Assembly: GCA_001600875.1 (NCBI GenBank)
Contig: BCLD01000016.1
Coordinates: 624,715 to 688,714 of the forward strand
Direction: 5' to 3'
DNA: 64,000 bases
Source: Solicoccozyma terricola
Taxonomy: Eukaryota; Basidiomycota; Tremellomycetes; Filobasidiales; Piskurozymaceae
In this document: in pieces, positions 1 to 12,795 of the stretch
Layout of the letters: every line of letters starts with the position of its first letter
Position numbering within the stretch: position 1 is the first letter of the stretch
Notes under the pieces: model-generated
The model's input: the letters and a program-made list of their open reading frames with translations, nothing else
What the model was told of the DNA's origin: nothing
Database searches by the model: none
Translations under genes and position numbers: made by a program

Positions 1-570
1 CACCCCACCCGACTGTCATCCCCTCTCCCCCCTCCCCTTGCCTTTATCTTTCGAGACGGGATTACTTCCCAAACCCAACCTTCTCCCAAAAAGAAATCCA
101 TCTGTGGGGAAATTAAATTCGAAAGGGAAAGGTTGGACGGGGAAAAAAAAGGGGGGTTTTGGATCACGGAATCGACGATTACGGGAGGTTTTTTTTTTTT
201 TTTTAAAGTGGGCGTTTGGAAGTTCGTTTGAAGGAGAGCCGGAGAAGGAGTAGGAGAAGATCAAGGAGAAGAGAGAGTGGAGAGAGAGCGCAGTGTAGAG
301 AAGAGAAGGTTGGGGTACATTAAACCTCGACGTTTTCCACAAATACCCGAATTATAAAAGAAACTTCTTACTCAAGGATTTTCCCCTGGAAATCGTTTGG
401 TGGATCATTAACACGGCTACACCCCCAAAAAACAAACCACAAACACACCACCACCACCTACCTCATCGATTTTAAACTTTCTTTTCAATTGGAAAATTCT
501 GTGAATTTTTCTCTTTTTTCTTCTTTCTTCAAAAATCCTTTTTTTTTTTTTTTTTTGGGTGGCTAATGTG
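1..570. promoter_or_regulatory. Upstream/5' leader of the first zinc-cluster gene
   Basis: No gene is visible in this stretch. It is low-complexity, with A/G-rich blocks near 240-310, a T run at 189-204 and a 16-T run at 541-556 just before the first ATG of the zinc-cluster gene at 571. Open frames here contain long homopolymer-encoded stretches and match nothing I recognise. I read it as promoter plus 5' untranslated leader; no TATA box or transcription start can be fixed by eye. Confidence 0.5.
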
Positions 571-3500
571 ATGACAACTCCAACTCCAATTAAAGGTATG
601 GAGGATAAGGGAACGACTAGAAATTCGATCGGATGTGAAATATTCGATTCGTCAATACCTACCTTGCATGGAGTCACAGGAGTCGCAGGATCCGCCGGAG
701 GAGGGGTAGGGGGAGGGGGAGGGGGAGGGGGACAGGGAGAGGGAGCGAATGGGAATGGAACCGCAACCGCAACCGCAACCGCAACTGGAACTGGAACTAC
801 AAACGTGAATGAACAAAATGTCACATCACATAATTCCACATCATCCAACATTGGTAACCTTGGTGTTGGTAGTAGTGGTACTGGTAATAATACCGGTAAT
901 AATACTAGTAAACCAGGTGGTGAATCAACATTTGGATTTCAATATCAACAAGGTGGTGGTAATCATGTGGTTGTAGGTTCAGGATCAGGATTATCGTCGT
1001 CTAATAAAGGAAACAATTTAAATTCTGGAGGAATACCTAATCGTCATCATCAACTTCATCATCATCAACATCATCATCGATTACTCCTTGATAGAAGACC
1101 TCAATCAACACCGATTAGTCAACAACAACATCAACAGCTTATTCAAGGAGGACAAGGAAGACAAGGAGGACAAGGAAATGAATCAAATCCTGGGTTTAAT
1201 TTCCAACAAGAGTCCCAGACAACACCAACAACAACAACAGTAACGGCGCAAAGTGGCGCAGGATCGTCGAGTGGGACATATAGAGGATCTAGATCTCAAC
1301 CGACGAGTGTAGTTGGGACTCCGGTTATTGGGACGATGAATTTGGATGATATTGGGGTGGGTGCTGGTGGTGGGAGAGCAGGGGGAGGGGAAGGGGGAGG
1401 GGGAGGGGGAAGCGGTGGTGGAAGCGGTGGTGGCGGTTCTGGTGGTGGTCAATTCCCACCACCACCTGTCATATCCACCGGACAAAACCCTATGGATTAC
1501 TACCAAAGACCGATTTACAGCTCTTTCGCTCCTGGACAACAAGGTTTCGTAGGGATGGGTGGGGATTACCAATTACCTTATATAGGAGGTGCTCAAGGTC
1601 CACCAGCACCACCACCATCGACACAGATTGCAACAGGAGCAGGAGGGGGAGAATCGTCGTCGAATGCACCACCACCACCGAATCCCATACCTTCACATGG
1701 TCAAGCACCTATGATGAGATCTGAATCGATGGATGAAACTTGGAGTAGAGGTTGGAATATGATACCTCCTCATCAACAACAGCAAAGAGGGATGATGGGT
1801 GAACAACAACAATCGTCCCATCAAAATGGAATGATGTATCCGTCGCCGTATCTTCAACAACCTAGGACTGATTACGGTCCGACACAGTCTCATCATCAAC
1901 AACAACAGCAGCAGCATCCTTCAGCGACGCAACAACAGCAAGAACTACAACAGCAACAGCAACGTCAACAGCAAATGCTGCTGCAACAACATCAGCAGCA
2001 ACATCAGCAGCACCAACAACTACAACAGCAACAACAACAACAACATTCACAACAACAACAACCCCACGGCCTTGCCATGCAAACCCCTCAAATCGACCTG
2101 CAAAACAGACGAGGATCTGGAAATCCCTACGTGCCATCATATCCCGACGTTGGACCATCGATGCCTCCTCGTCCCCCTCCTATGCAACACAACTCCAGCG
2201 GTGCAGGATCATCATCAGCAGCAGCGGCAGCGGGATCTCGTGGTGGAATCGGTCAACACAATCCGTACCTCTCTTCGTTCTTTCCCGACACCCCACCAGC
2301 CCATCACATGGTACCTAACGTGAGAGATGACAATCGGTGGCCGCCATTGATGAACCTCGATCCATCGATGACAGCACATGGGGAGAATTACCCATCCGCC
2401 CCTTCATCTCATGCAGCGCCAAGTTCAAGACGATCGTCGGCGGATTTATCTGGCGGCGCAGAGAAACTGAAGCGAAATACTAGTGGGAAGAAAAAATCCG
2501 CAGTGAGAGGACGAAGGGTGTCGATCGTTGTCCCCGACGACGAGGTGAAATCCGAAACGATGGATATCGATATAGACTTGGATCGATCTCGTTCTCCTGG
2601 TCCACACAGGAATCGCAGTTCGCTTGGCGCTGCTCAATTCTCGTATAGCGGGACGGAACCAAGTCACGGAGCTCCATCAATTCAGATTGGCACTCAACGT
2701 CTCTCCAGTCCACGTATCGACGCGGAAGGAAGGGAGGAATACGAGGAAGAAGAAAAAATGGATCATAGGAAGAGAAAGAGGAACCGCACGATTCAGAGTT
2801 GTTTGCCTTGTCATCAAAATAAGAGGAAGGTGGGTGTTCAAAGTCGTGTGGATCGTTTGAGACGCGCACGCTGACATGTCCCGGTCCATCCGCTACATGA
2901 CTGACAGTGCGATCGCAAGCGTCCGTGCTCGAGATGCACGGCGCTCAGTCTGGTGGGTTTTGAGAATGTCCGTTGGGGGATCAATCTTACCGAGGATGAC
3001 CTTGATTACCGACACCTCCTCAGACCGGATCGTGCGTCTACGAGGTTGATCATGCGAGAAACAAGTGAGTTCTGGGCGGTAAAACCGGACAGCGTCTTGG
3101 TGCTCAACTCCCTTTACTTCCCACGCTACAGCGACAACCCAGAGCAAACGGAAAATGACCATCTTCGTTTCCGGATCGCCGAACTCGAGCAAGTAGTGCG
3201 AGAACTGCGGCAGAAAGGTCCATCGCGAGCTGCATTAGCTGCTGCTGCTGCTGCTACTCAGGCTACACACGCACACGATACCCCGGCAGACGACTCTGCT
3301 ATGACGGGAGATGGAGGCAAGAAGCGCAAGATGATCGTCGATCGATTCGCTCGGTTCAAACTGGACGAAGCGGAAGATGGTGGCAGACACGACGGGCATA
3401 GCAAAGTACCTGGTCTCACCCCTGATACCAGTCCAACGGCGCAAATACGTCAAATAGCGACGGTACAACCCGCCACCTCCACAACATCCTCTCGCTGCAC

Positions 3501-6267
3501 CTCCTTCTCTGAAGGCATATCAGCACGGCATCGCCTCGACGAAGGGGTATCTGCTCGGCGATCTACTGAAAGAGAAGAGCCATACCGTCCCCAGTTTACC
3601 ATGCCCGGCCAGGAGATCATCGGTGATGCCGAGGGAAGGACGGCATACGTGTGAGTGGGCTGCAGTGGGGTTTCGACATTAGCATTGACATACTTCGTTG
3701 TGCCCCCATCCTTTTTCCAGTGGAGTTCCGGGAGGACGAGATATGCTGAGAAGGGTAAGTTACCGTGGCAATTACATCCATCTGATGCCCCCGCCCACTA
3801 ATCAAGACTCCCCTCGACAGCTTGCCAACCTGACCGAATCAAAGTTCCTTGGGACTGCACACGAAGGTATCAAATTATCTGTTCCAGAAGATGCTGCTTT
3901 CCGAGGCGTCTTCCCCGATATGCGCAAGACATTCCCATTCACGACAATATGGAGTCACGAAAACTACAGTGAAGAGATCATCGGCCTACTGCCGAGCAAG
4001 GAACAGGCGGAGCTGTGAGTGCATCAAAGGTCGTGCTTCCTGAGATTCGCGCCGATGATAATGTCGTTTATGATCTCAGTCTCTGGGTGTCATTTGAGGA
4101 AGAGATCGCGATGTTCTTCTGCGCATGGCATTTCCCTACGCTCAAAGCCGAATACCACCATTTCTTCGAACAGTCACCTACGGACAAGATGACTACACCC
4201 CTCGCGAACCTTTCAATATATCTGATGATCAGTGCGCTAGGCATCATGATGAGAGCGTCGCAAAAGGAGATTTTTGGGTCGGCACCACAAGGGTCGGCTT
4301 TGTGTCTGGAGGAGATTGATTTGACGTGCAGTCGATTACAGAGCGAGCTTTACCGTGAGCTCCAAAGAGGTGGCCACATGAGAACAGCCTCATAATTCTA
4401 ATCCCCACCTTCACTTCTGATAGTTTCCGGAGCGTATCAAGCACTTCGTCTCTGTTCTTTCCTCTCTTCCCCGACCATCGCCACTCTAACTGCACAGGTC
4501 CTTATCGGCATCTACCTACTCAATTCCGAGCGCGCCAGTGACTTCTGGTCATCTCTAGGAAGTCTCATCCGCCAAGCTATTGCTATAGGTCTACACATCG
4601 ACCCAGTCCGCATCTCTCCGCACATCTCACCACGGGAGGTCGAGGTTCGAAGGCGCCTATGGTGGTCGATCGCAGGCCTAGAAGCTCTACTCTGTCTGAG
4701 TCTGGGTCGGCCGAGTGCGATCCAGTACTACGACACCGAGTTGCCTCAAGATATCGAGGACAGCGAGTTGGACGACACGCCCGGCTCGCCCAAGCCACTC
4801 ATCCCACCAGACTCTCTTCGCACCACTTCGCAATCCTATCATACCGCCTACTTTGCTCTGACAATCCCTTCGCTCGAGTTACTAGAACGCGTCTTCCATC
4901 ACAAGCGAGAATACAGCCGTTCGGCCAAATACGGGTGGTTCACCAAGGCACCAGAGGAGCCAGGTCACGATGCGTCGCCAGTGCCCCGGTATGAGTCGAC
5001 ATACGACGATGCTATTCGTTTAGACCACGATATTGTCTCGTGGTACAAGTTGGTCCCTCGGGGACTGCGATTCGACGCAGATGTCGACACCGCAGAGACC
5101 TTACTCGGTGAACGCTCCCGCGCAAGGATCAATCAAACACTTGCTCTCAGTTCCAAGACCCACATGGTTCGGCTCGTCATGCATCGACCGTACCTTCGAG
5201 CAGATGCTCAGGCGTATCCTGATTCAACCGATATCTGCTTGGACGCGGCGCACACGATCCTGGCGGCGTACAGAGCGATGCACGGAACTAGAAGTTCGAT
5301 CGCCTGGAGTTGGTGAGTTGAAGCGATCGCTTTGACGCCGGCATAGTTGACCGTTTCCATGGCTGTTGGTGCAGGTGGACTATGAGCTTGAGAGTGAGCG
5401 ATGGAGTTGACCTTGCCGTGTGCTCAACATCCTGACAAGGCCACTACCAGGCCTTCCATGCCGCCGCAGTCTGCGCGTTCCTGGCCATCCGATCGCCGGA
5501 CAATGCTACTGCAGAGCGGTGTATCGTGAGTTTGTCGGACGCCGGTGATGTCGGTCTTGCGGTTCTAACGCAGCTCTCTAATTTTTCCCTCATTCAAAGG
5601 AGGACATCCGTGGGGCCATCCACATCTTTGGTGGCAGGGTGCAATCTTGGCCAAAGGCCCATCCCGTCCAGTCCCACTTGTGGGACGGTTTGGTCGCCTT
5701 GGAGAAGCTGGCAACGTGAGTTTATTCCAGTGCCCACCGGTCAAGACGCAGCCAGTCGCTGACCTGTCTTCGCCATACTCAGGATGGCCACCATCCAATC
5801 CCGCCAACGCGAGTCCGACGCTCGCAGTGGCATGAAGAGCGAGTCCTCTGAAGGCGGCAACCCGATGTCCCCTGAGAGCACTTCAGGTAGATTCGGTACC
5901 AACCTAGCCGCCATCCCTGCTTTCCCTTCGATGGCCGCTTCGCCTATATACACACCTATAGATGCGATGAACGGACGTCCTATCACGGCTTCGAGCGGCG
6001 GCGCGAGTAGTCTCATGGGTGATCAGCATGCGTTCCAGCACATCTTTCCAGCTCAGAGCGATGTCTACAATCTCGACTCGCGTGGACCTGAGGGTGCACC
6101 GTATACGATGATGTTGCCGCAGTTTTGGGCCGAGGTCGTGAGTGTGGTGGGGTACGGTGTTTTGGAAACGCGGCGCGAGCACTGATTCTTCCACGAACCC
6201 GTACCAGTTTGGTATTCCTCTCAACCAAGAGGGCAGTGCCACCAATCCTATGCTGCAGATGACGTAA
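571..6267 (+). CDS. Zn(II)2Cys6 fungal-specific transcription factor, about 1626 aa, 13 exons
   Basis: Predicted nuclear DNA-binding regulator; its targets are unknown. Exons by splice inspection: 571-2829, 2908-2952, 3024-3064, 3132-3650, 3721-3754, 3821-4014, 4080-4354, 4424-5312, 5375-5393, 5451-5525, 5600-5715, 5783-6137, 6208-6267; all joins keep frame. The first 740 residues are Gly/Ser/Gln/Pro-rich with long glutamine runs (about 1890-2060). The zinc cluster (about residues 744-772) has spacing C-x2-C-x6-C-x5-C-x2-C-x8-C and is built across three exons, so unspliced DNA shows only half of it. A short coiled coil follows (ENDHLRFRIAELEQVV). Exons 6-9 encode the fungal_trans middle homology region, including RRRLWWSIAGLEALL and LSLGRPSAI. 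The start is the first in-frame ATG after a T tract; GTG at 559 is not credible in a fungus. Family assignment is firm; a specific orthologue is not. Confidence 0.9.
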
Positions 6268-6421
6268 AGTATGGGAAGACAATCTATTAATGATTATTTA
6301 TCAACTCTCAACGATATTATAATGCTATGAACAGAAGTATTTTATGAAGACTATACACGAGCATTATGTGTCGATTTTCCAAAAGTACTGCGCAAAGAAA
6401 AAGCGTTTGAAAGTGGTACGA

Positions 6422-8714
6422 CTAGGGGGAGATGAAGGTAGCTTCATTGAACAGCCAACCTGGAACAGCCAGCGTTTCTTGGTTTGGCAACGTGAGTTGA
6501 AGCTCAACGGGGTTGAGATACTGTTCAGTGTTCGGCACGAATATCTATGAGCGCGCCGTCCTAGTCATTCGTTGCATCCCTTTCGCCGGTATACTCACCT
6601 GAAAGATGTATGGAGCGATACCAGCTACAGCACTCAACGCCTTCCTAACGAGATATGGAATCTCCGCGAGTACGTTAACCTTTTCAATCAGCCCACCCTC
6701 TCCATCTGTCACCGAAAGAGGAACGGTCAATTCCGCTCTAACCCTACCTCCACCCTCCGCTCTCGAGTCCGCCTCCCATTCAAAGTTGATACCAGTTGGA
6801 CCGTCGTATCCTGTGAAATCGTCTTTCGCGGTGGATGTATGGGTAGCTCGTGAGATCGCGGTTGACACTGTTGGGTATCCGCCTGGGTGGGTTTGACCGG
6901 TAACGATGAGTGGTTGTGGTGCAATAGAGGAGATGTAGACGGCTCCGATGTTGCACTTTATACGACCGGATTTGGGACCTTGAGCTCCGTATGCGTCCTG
7001 GCCGCGCCGGGGGGGGGGGGGGGGGGAAGACATCAAGACGTCGTTCCTCAATGGAAATGATTCCCTGAAACTCACCGGCGTCTCAAATTCCATTTGTACG
7101 GCACGAACATCGCCTAATGCTGTCTTCTCGCGACCACCGCCTGTGGTGAAAAAGGCGAAATTCCACCTCGCAGCGACCTAGAAGGAGAGGAGTTAGTTCC
7201 AACATCAATACCTCCTCACCCAGAAAGAGTAAAACCCCCCTAAGTCAATGAAAACAACAACCACTCACATTGTTGGGCATCATTCCTTGAATTGCATTGA
7301 CGAACATCGCATCACCTTTAACATCGATGACTTGACCTTCTACAATAATACTTCCCGACGAGAACACCATCGGATGGAACCGACTACACAAGAAAAAGCA
7401 AACCTCCCACCATCAGCCAACCCACGCCCCCCGGATTTTCTTTTTGTGCCCCTTCCTCCCACCGACTCACTGAATAACCATCCCATCCCTCTTCGCTTCA
7501 CTTCTATCCTTTCCAAACGTACTAAAACCACCTTGTTCCCCATCTCCATATTTAAAACCAGGTGAACTCGCAGGTTTTGTAAATTTGATCGAGACTTGAA
7601 CAGTCTTATCTAATGATCCTGTGATTGTGTATGTTTCTTCACCTTCTGGAGTTCCAGAGTGTTTGATTTCCTAATCACGGAGAGTGTAGCGTGAAGTGTA
7701 GTCGAATGGATTAGATTAGATTGGAAAATGTGGAGATGATTGAAGTGGCAGTGAGGAGGGTTTTGAATTGAAGTAGGAGTAGGAGTCAACAACCAATCGA
7801 TTTCTTAAAAACGACCAAGAGGGGGGGGGTGGGGGGGGGGGGTTTGCTCAAACAACACTCACATATTCATTCGCTTTACAGCTCCTTCTATCAACTGATG
7901 GTGTAAACCCAGTCGCATTCAAACTCCTCCATACAGTTTTCTTAGTTGTTGGATTATACAACTTGAAAGTGAATTGAGTTTGAGCAGGTACTAAGAATAC
8001 GCTGTTTGTTATCACCCACACCGACATCGAAGGGAGATACAGCCGGAGATAAAAAGACCCCCATCAGAATCTGAACATGCGAGCGCGTATGTGTGCGAAA
8101 GGAGGAGGTAACGTACCCGATGTAACTCCATATGAATTGACACATTAGGAAAGAACCATCTTCGAGAATTGAATACCAAATTTGAGTTTCAGTGTTGAAT
8201 CCTTTATTGGTTGTGCATGCCCACTATTGGGTTAGTTTTGAATTGGAAACAGGTTATCCATAGGGATTTGGGGGGTTTTGTCCGAGTAGATGAGAAGAGA
8301 ATCGAGAGGATCGGTTAAGAGATTCAAAGTTGACCAAGAGTTAAAAAAAAAAAAACCCCCGCCAAGGGAAGGAAGGAATCACGTCCAAGCGCAAACAAGT
8401 CAAAAACATCAGCTCTCTCTCTCTCTCTCCCCCCTACCACCAACCCCGATCTCCCTAATACCACCCACCTCTGTATCCTTCGCATCCAACTTCCCATAGG
8501 GTTCCGTCGCCGTACTAGTTATCGGGAAAAAATTCGCAGCATTCGCTGATCCTCCGAAATGAGCTTGAGATCCTTTTGGTGGATCGGCGGGGTCTGCGTT
8601 TGAGAAGCTGGATGAATGTGGGTGAGGTGGGGTGGGATGGGAGGACGTTCAGTGGTATGCCATTGAAATGGGGTTGTAAGGATGACTGTAGACTGACCTG
8701 AACCAGGAAGACAT
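6422..8714 (-). CDS. SVF1: Survival factor 1 (Svf1) family protein, about 438 aa, 9 exons
   Basis: Svf1 is a lipocalin-like protein needed in yeast for survival of oxidative and cold stress and tied to sphingolipid handling at ER/Golgi membranes. Exons read on the minus strand: 8714-8698, 8607-8469, 8223-8117, 8001-7863, 7670-7471, 7383-7269, 7177-7076, 6997-6599, 6520-6422. The spliced protein follows the family from end to end: ETQIWYSILEDGSFLMCQFI near the N-terminus, VWRSLNATGFTPSVDRRSCK, IHRFHPM, GDAMFVNAIQGMMPNNVAAR, WNFAFF, LIEKVNVLAEIPYLVRK, and the C-terminal GWLFNEATFIS just before TAG. Length is close to S. cerevisiae Svf1 (481 aa). Intron 7 contains a G/C homopolymer at 7010-7026. 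It is divergent from coronin, sharing a 340-bp promoter. Confidence 0.95.
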
Positions 8715-9054
8715 GGTGGATGATGATTGTGAGGAGGAGGATGACGAGCGGGAGCCGTACGTTAGGCTCTTCCGAGTAATGGGATCACGGGGGCACGTGC
8801 GGGGGAAAGGGAATGACGTGGCACGGGGGTGGGGCTTATCAGTCTTGATGACGTGGATTAAAGAGCCACGGACGGTGGGGCTTATCAATCCCGTGCGCCC
8901 GTTATCAATCCTGGAGCATGACGTGTACATCGAGGAGAAACACGTCATGCCAGCTCACCCCGAGTCGTCCCTCCATCGCGTCTCCCATCCATCCATCCAC
9001 CCAATCCTCCAGTCCTCGCTCGCTCTATCCCCCCATCTCACATCACCATCCACC
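8715..9054. promoter_or_regulatory. Shared divergent promoter of SVF1 and coronin with TGACGTG and GATA-type motifs
   Basis: This 340-bp interval separates two divergently transcribed genes. Seen directly: TGACGTGG at 8814-8821 and 8849-8856, TGACGTGT at 8919-8926, its reverse complement CACGTCA at 8941-8947, an E-box CACGTG at 8794-8799, and three TTATCA (GATA-factor type) sites at 8836-8841, 8882-8887 and 8902-8907. TGACGTG is the core of the unfolded-protein-response element bound by Hac1/XBP1-type bZIP factors. Regulation of either gene by them is inference. Confidence 0.5.
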
Positions 9055-10214
9055 ATGTCCCGCTTCGTTCGACCATCCAAGTACAGGCACACATTTGCCA
9101 ATACACCGAAGAGGGAGAATTGTTATGAGAATGTCAAGGTAGGTGGGCCGACCGACCATAAGGCAGCGAGCGTGCGAGCAATTATCCCGGAGTGGAGCGA
9201 AGAATACGGGTCTTCGTGCGAGCACAGCGAGCGTTCGCTTCCTTTGCCAGTGTAGCGAGCATTATTTCATGTCTCGCTGAGCTTAGCCAAGAACTCTAGT
9301 TCAACCTGAGCTCAAGGAAGACCTCGAACTCTTCCTGAACGTCTACCGAAGAGCTCAAGACAAGGTGTTTGAAATGCGCAAAACCGCGTGACGCTGATTT
9401 ATTTGTTCTTCCCCCCCCCCCCCCCCCCCCCTCCCTCCCTTCTTCTTCTACTACCACCATGCCTTTCCATGATTGAATGGAAATGCAACCTCGGCCAATT
9501 TTCTTTCCCCTTTCTCTATCAATGATTTCTTCCCCCCGATCAACCTCCTAACCCCCTTTTGCTCCACGAATCAACACCTCCAAACTAGGTCTCTGGGAGT
9601 GCATGGGACACGGATTTAATCTCAGCTAGTGGTGTGAGTATCCCTCAAACCCATTCCCACAATTCACAATCCAACCCTCCAACATACTGACCCCAGCCAC
9701 GACTCATATACACCGTGTTTTTTTTTGGATCGGACAAACAGAAATACCTAGCTGTCAACTACCAAGTCTCTGGCGGTGGAGCATTCGCCGTTTTACCTCT
9801 TTTATCAAGTTATGGACCACCTAAAACCGTATCGGGGAAACCATTCGGTACAAAGGTACCTGATATCATGCCGTTATGTAGAGGTCATAGTGCAGCTGTG
9901 TGAGTTGCGGGGGGGAATCAAGTGTGAGGGAAAATCGTATCTGAACTTTTTGATGGCATAACATGTGTTGTACCCCGACGTTTTCATAACAGCCTAGACA
10001 CATCATTCTCGCCTTTCTCAGATACATTCCTCGCTTCATCATCTGAAGATGGTCGTATTCTCCTCTGGCAGATCGATGAAGACATCTTTGAAGGTTGGCA
10101 AGAGGAAGGATGGGGTGTTGAGAAATCAATTAGAGGTGGGAAAGGTGAAGTGGAGGATATGAAGAGTTGTGGGACTTTGATGGCTGGTGGTGGGAGGTGA
10201 GTTTGGGCCGCGCC

Positions 10215-10253
<39 letters not shown>

Positions 10254-12261
10254 NAGAGGGGGCGGAGTGGGGAGAGAAGTGGTAGTTGCTGATGGTGAAG
10301 CTTTTGCGGGGTTGAAATAGGAAAGTTGGCCAGGTTCTCTTTCATCCAACTGCAGATGGATTGTTGGCTAGCGCTTCAGGTGATCATATTGTGAGTTGTG
10401 AAAAAGGGGTGCGACATGTATTCGATCCATCGGTGCTGATGAGAAAACCCACCGTTGTCAACGCCCCACAGATCAGATTATGGGACGTTCAACATGAAGA
10501 AGCTCCCAAAATCCAATTAAAAGGTCACACTGATTCCATTCAAAGCATGGCTTGGAACACTACCGGTAGTTTACTCGTCACTGTACGTTTCTCTCGTCTC
10601 GTCTTGCCCACTTTTTTCAGACCGAGTTCAAACCGCTAATTCAATCACCGGGTGTATCAGACCAATCGTGATCGTAAACTTCGCATGTTTGATCCTCGAG
10701 CTGGCGTCGAGCCCGTTCGAACTGTCGATGGACATGGTGGCATCAAGGGGTCCCGCGTCGTTTGGGCAGGTGATAGGGATAGAATCATCACTACCGGGGT
10801 GAGCGCCCACCCGTGGTTATGTTCTGACTCCCCCTGACAATGTCGCTAACTTCAAGACGTACATCCGGTCCTCGTGCATTACCAATTCTAGTTCTCGAAA
10901 ATGTCAGATAGACAGATGGCGCTTTGGGAGACTGGTAGTTTGGGTAATCTCAAGACGGAGGTCATCGACTCTAGCTCGTGGGTGGACGACTTGGTGGCTG
11001 CTCGACATGGTGATCCTGGACTGACAAAGGACCGTCGCCGCAATGCAGTGGTGTGATTATGCCATTCTTTGCAGAGGGCAATGACGTCCTCTTCCTCGCT
11101 GGCAAGGGGTGAGCGGTATTATAACATTGGTTCTCGTGGGAGTACACGCTGATAACAGGAAGGTTCGGTTTCACACAGTGATGGAAACGTTCGATACTAC
11201 GAATACGCCGACGATGAGCTTCACTATCTCAGCGAATACAAGAGTGCTGATCCTCGTGAGTTAGACATGTCCGCCTACTCGTCGGCGGTTCACGCAGCTA
11301 CAACCAAACTCACGGTTCCCCCTTTTTAGAACGTGGGATGGGCTTTTTACCGCGTCGAGCTCTCGATGTCGGTCAGAATGAGATCGCGAGGGCATTCAAG
11401 ATCGCTGGCGGCGCCGTCGAGCCTCTCAGTTTTGTCGTTCCTCGAAAGGTGAGTGAGAGGTTGGAGGCGGCTATGGTCGTGGATTTGGCCGCCGCTAAAC
11501 GCAATGGAACTGTCCAACTCCCGACAGGCCGAAAGTTTCCAGTCCGAGTAGGTTCCTTCTCCCAAGACCCCCCGATCCTTGTTGGCATTTTCCAGCTTAC
11601 CACATCCCCCCCCCCCCCCCACCATCCCTCACATAGTATCTTCCCTCCAGCCCCATCTATCGAAGCCCCGCTCACCGCCACCGAATTTCTCGGAGGCAAG
11701 ACATCAAAGCCGAAATTGGTCGACCTCGAGTCCGGCAACGTCTCACAGAACAAGACTCCGATCACATCCACTCCTGTATCCACGCCTCGTGATGTGCCTT
11801 CCAAGTCTCAAACAGCGCCACCCGCTATGGAATCACCGCGAGTGCCATCCCCACCTGCGGCAACCAAGGAGATCATGCATCCGTCACCACCCGCGAAGGA
11901 TCTGGAGATTGAGCAGGTCGACGAAGAGGATGACGATGAAGTGCTTGCCGCCGAGGAGCCTGCCCCTGAGGAGCCTGCCATCACCAATGGCGGAGCCGAG
12001 GTAGCAACAGCTTCCAAGAGCACTTCGGCGGATGCGGAGGAGGTGAGCATCAGGAACTACGTCGGCTCTGAACCTGCTGCACGCGGTTGCTGACACAAAG
12101 TATGCTCAATTGTTTCCTCTACAACACACCAGCTGGTCAACCTGAGGAGGGAAGTGTTTGGGTTGAAAGAACAGCTGACTCAAGCTGAGACCGCAAATCA
12201 AAAGCTGCTCAACCAGCTCGAGAAGGCAAAGAGGATCGGGCGGGACTTGTTGGCGCTGTAG
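9055..12261 (+). CDS. CRN1: Coronin, WD40 actin-binding protein, about 568 aa, 14 exons
   Basis: Coronin binds F-actin and tunes Arp2/3 and cofilin at cortical actin patches. Exons: 9055-9138, 9589-9633, 9742-9899, 9993-10196, 10321-10390, 10472-10582, 10661-10798, 10892-10977, 11049-11108, 11179-11255, 11330-11448, 11528-11547, 11637-12042, 12133-12261. The N-terminal signature (RFVRPSKYRHTF, then KRENCYENVKVSGSAWD) and KYLAVNYQVSGGGAF are diagnostic. WD repeats follow (ASSSEDGRILLWQI, ASASGDHIIRLWDV). The post-propeller block GMGFLPRRALDV...EIARAFK is the coronin C-terminal extension. A linker rich in Pro and acidic residues leads to a terminal coiled coil (LVNLRREVFGLKEQL) for oligomerisation. 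Intron 4 contains a 36-nt poly-G tract with an ambiguous base at 10254, and intron 12 a poly-C tract. Confidence 0.95.
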
Positions 12262-12795
12262 GGTCGCGTGGAGGATGTGGGTGCACGGTAAATGCAGTTG
12301 TAGTATACAGTAGTTGCCATTCGGATCCTGCCTGTGAGGTATCCATGCGTGCGTGACTGCAGGTTTGCCCGAAGTTTGGGGTAAAGTGACACTGTGCAGC
12401 CTCTTTCCGGTACCTGGAGCTCAAAGCAGCTGGTTCCGCTCTGAATCACAGGATCCTCCCATAAATAATGAGGGATCTGATCTGACACAGTTACAATAAC
12501 TATCCGTTACAGCGGACTTTGATCCCTTGTTTTTTGGGGAGACAGGCCGGCTGTCGCAGGCTATTTATTATTCAGCAGTGGATATGGAATCATCATAAAC
12601 GAGTCATTTACGACGATCTTCGTCAAAGGAGAACGGGGTGGACCATCGAGAAAAGTTCGTCCTATAGATACAGGTGTCAACAAGCTTGAGACTAGACTAG
12701 GGGGAAGACTAGAAGATACAGGATTTGGGGAAATTATCAATGTAGAATAGATGATATGGAATGGGTAAAGTGTCATGTCAAGATGCAATTTCACG
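12262..12795. other. Convergent 3' intergenic region between coronin and the cyclin
   Basis: Two genes end towards each other here, so this should hold both 3' untranslated regions and polyadenylation sites. I see no credible ORF, RNA gene or repeat; open frames on the minus strand show no family features. Confidence 0.5.

Noticed and set aside
559..570. GTG start at 559 for the first zinc-cluster gene
   Set aside because: Fungal nuclear genes start at ATG; the first in-frame ATG is at 571.
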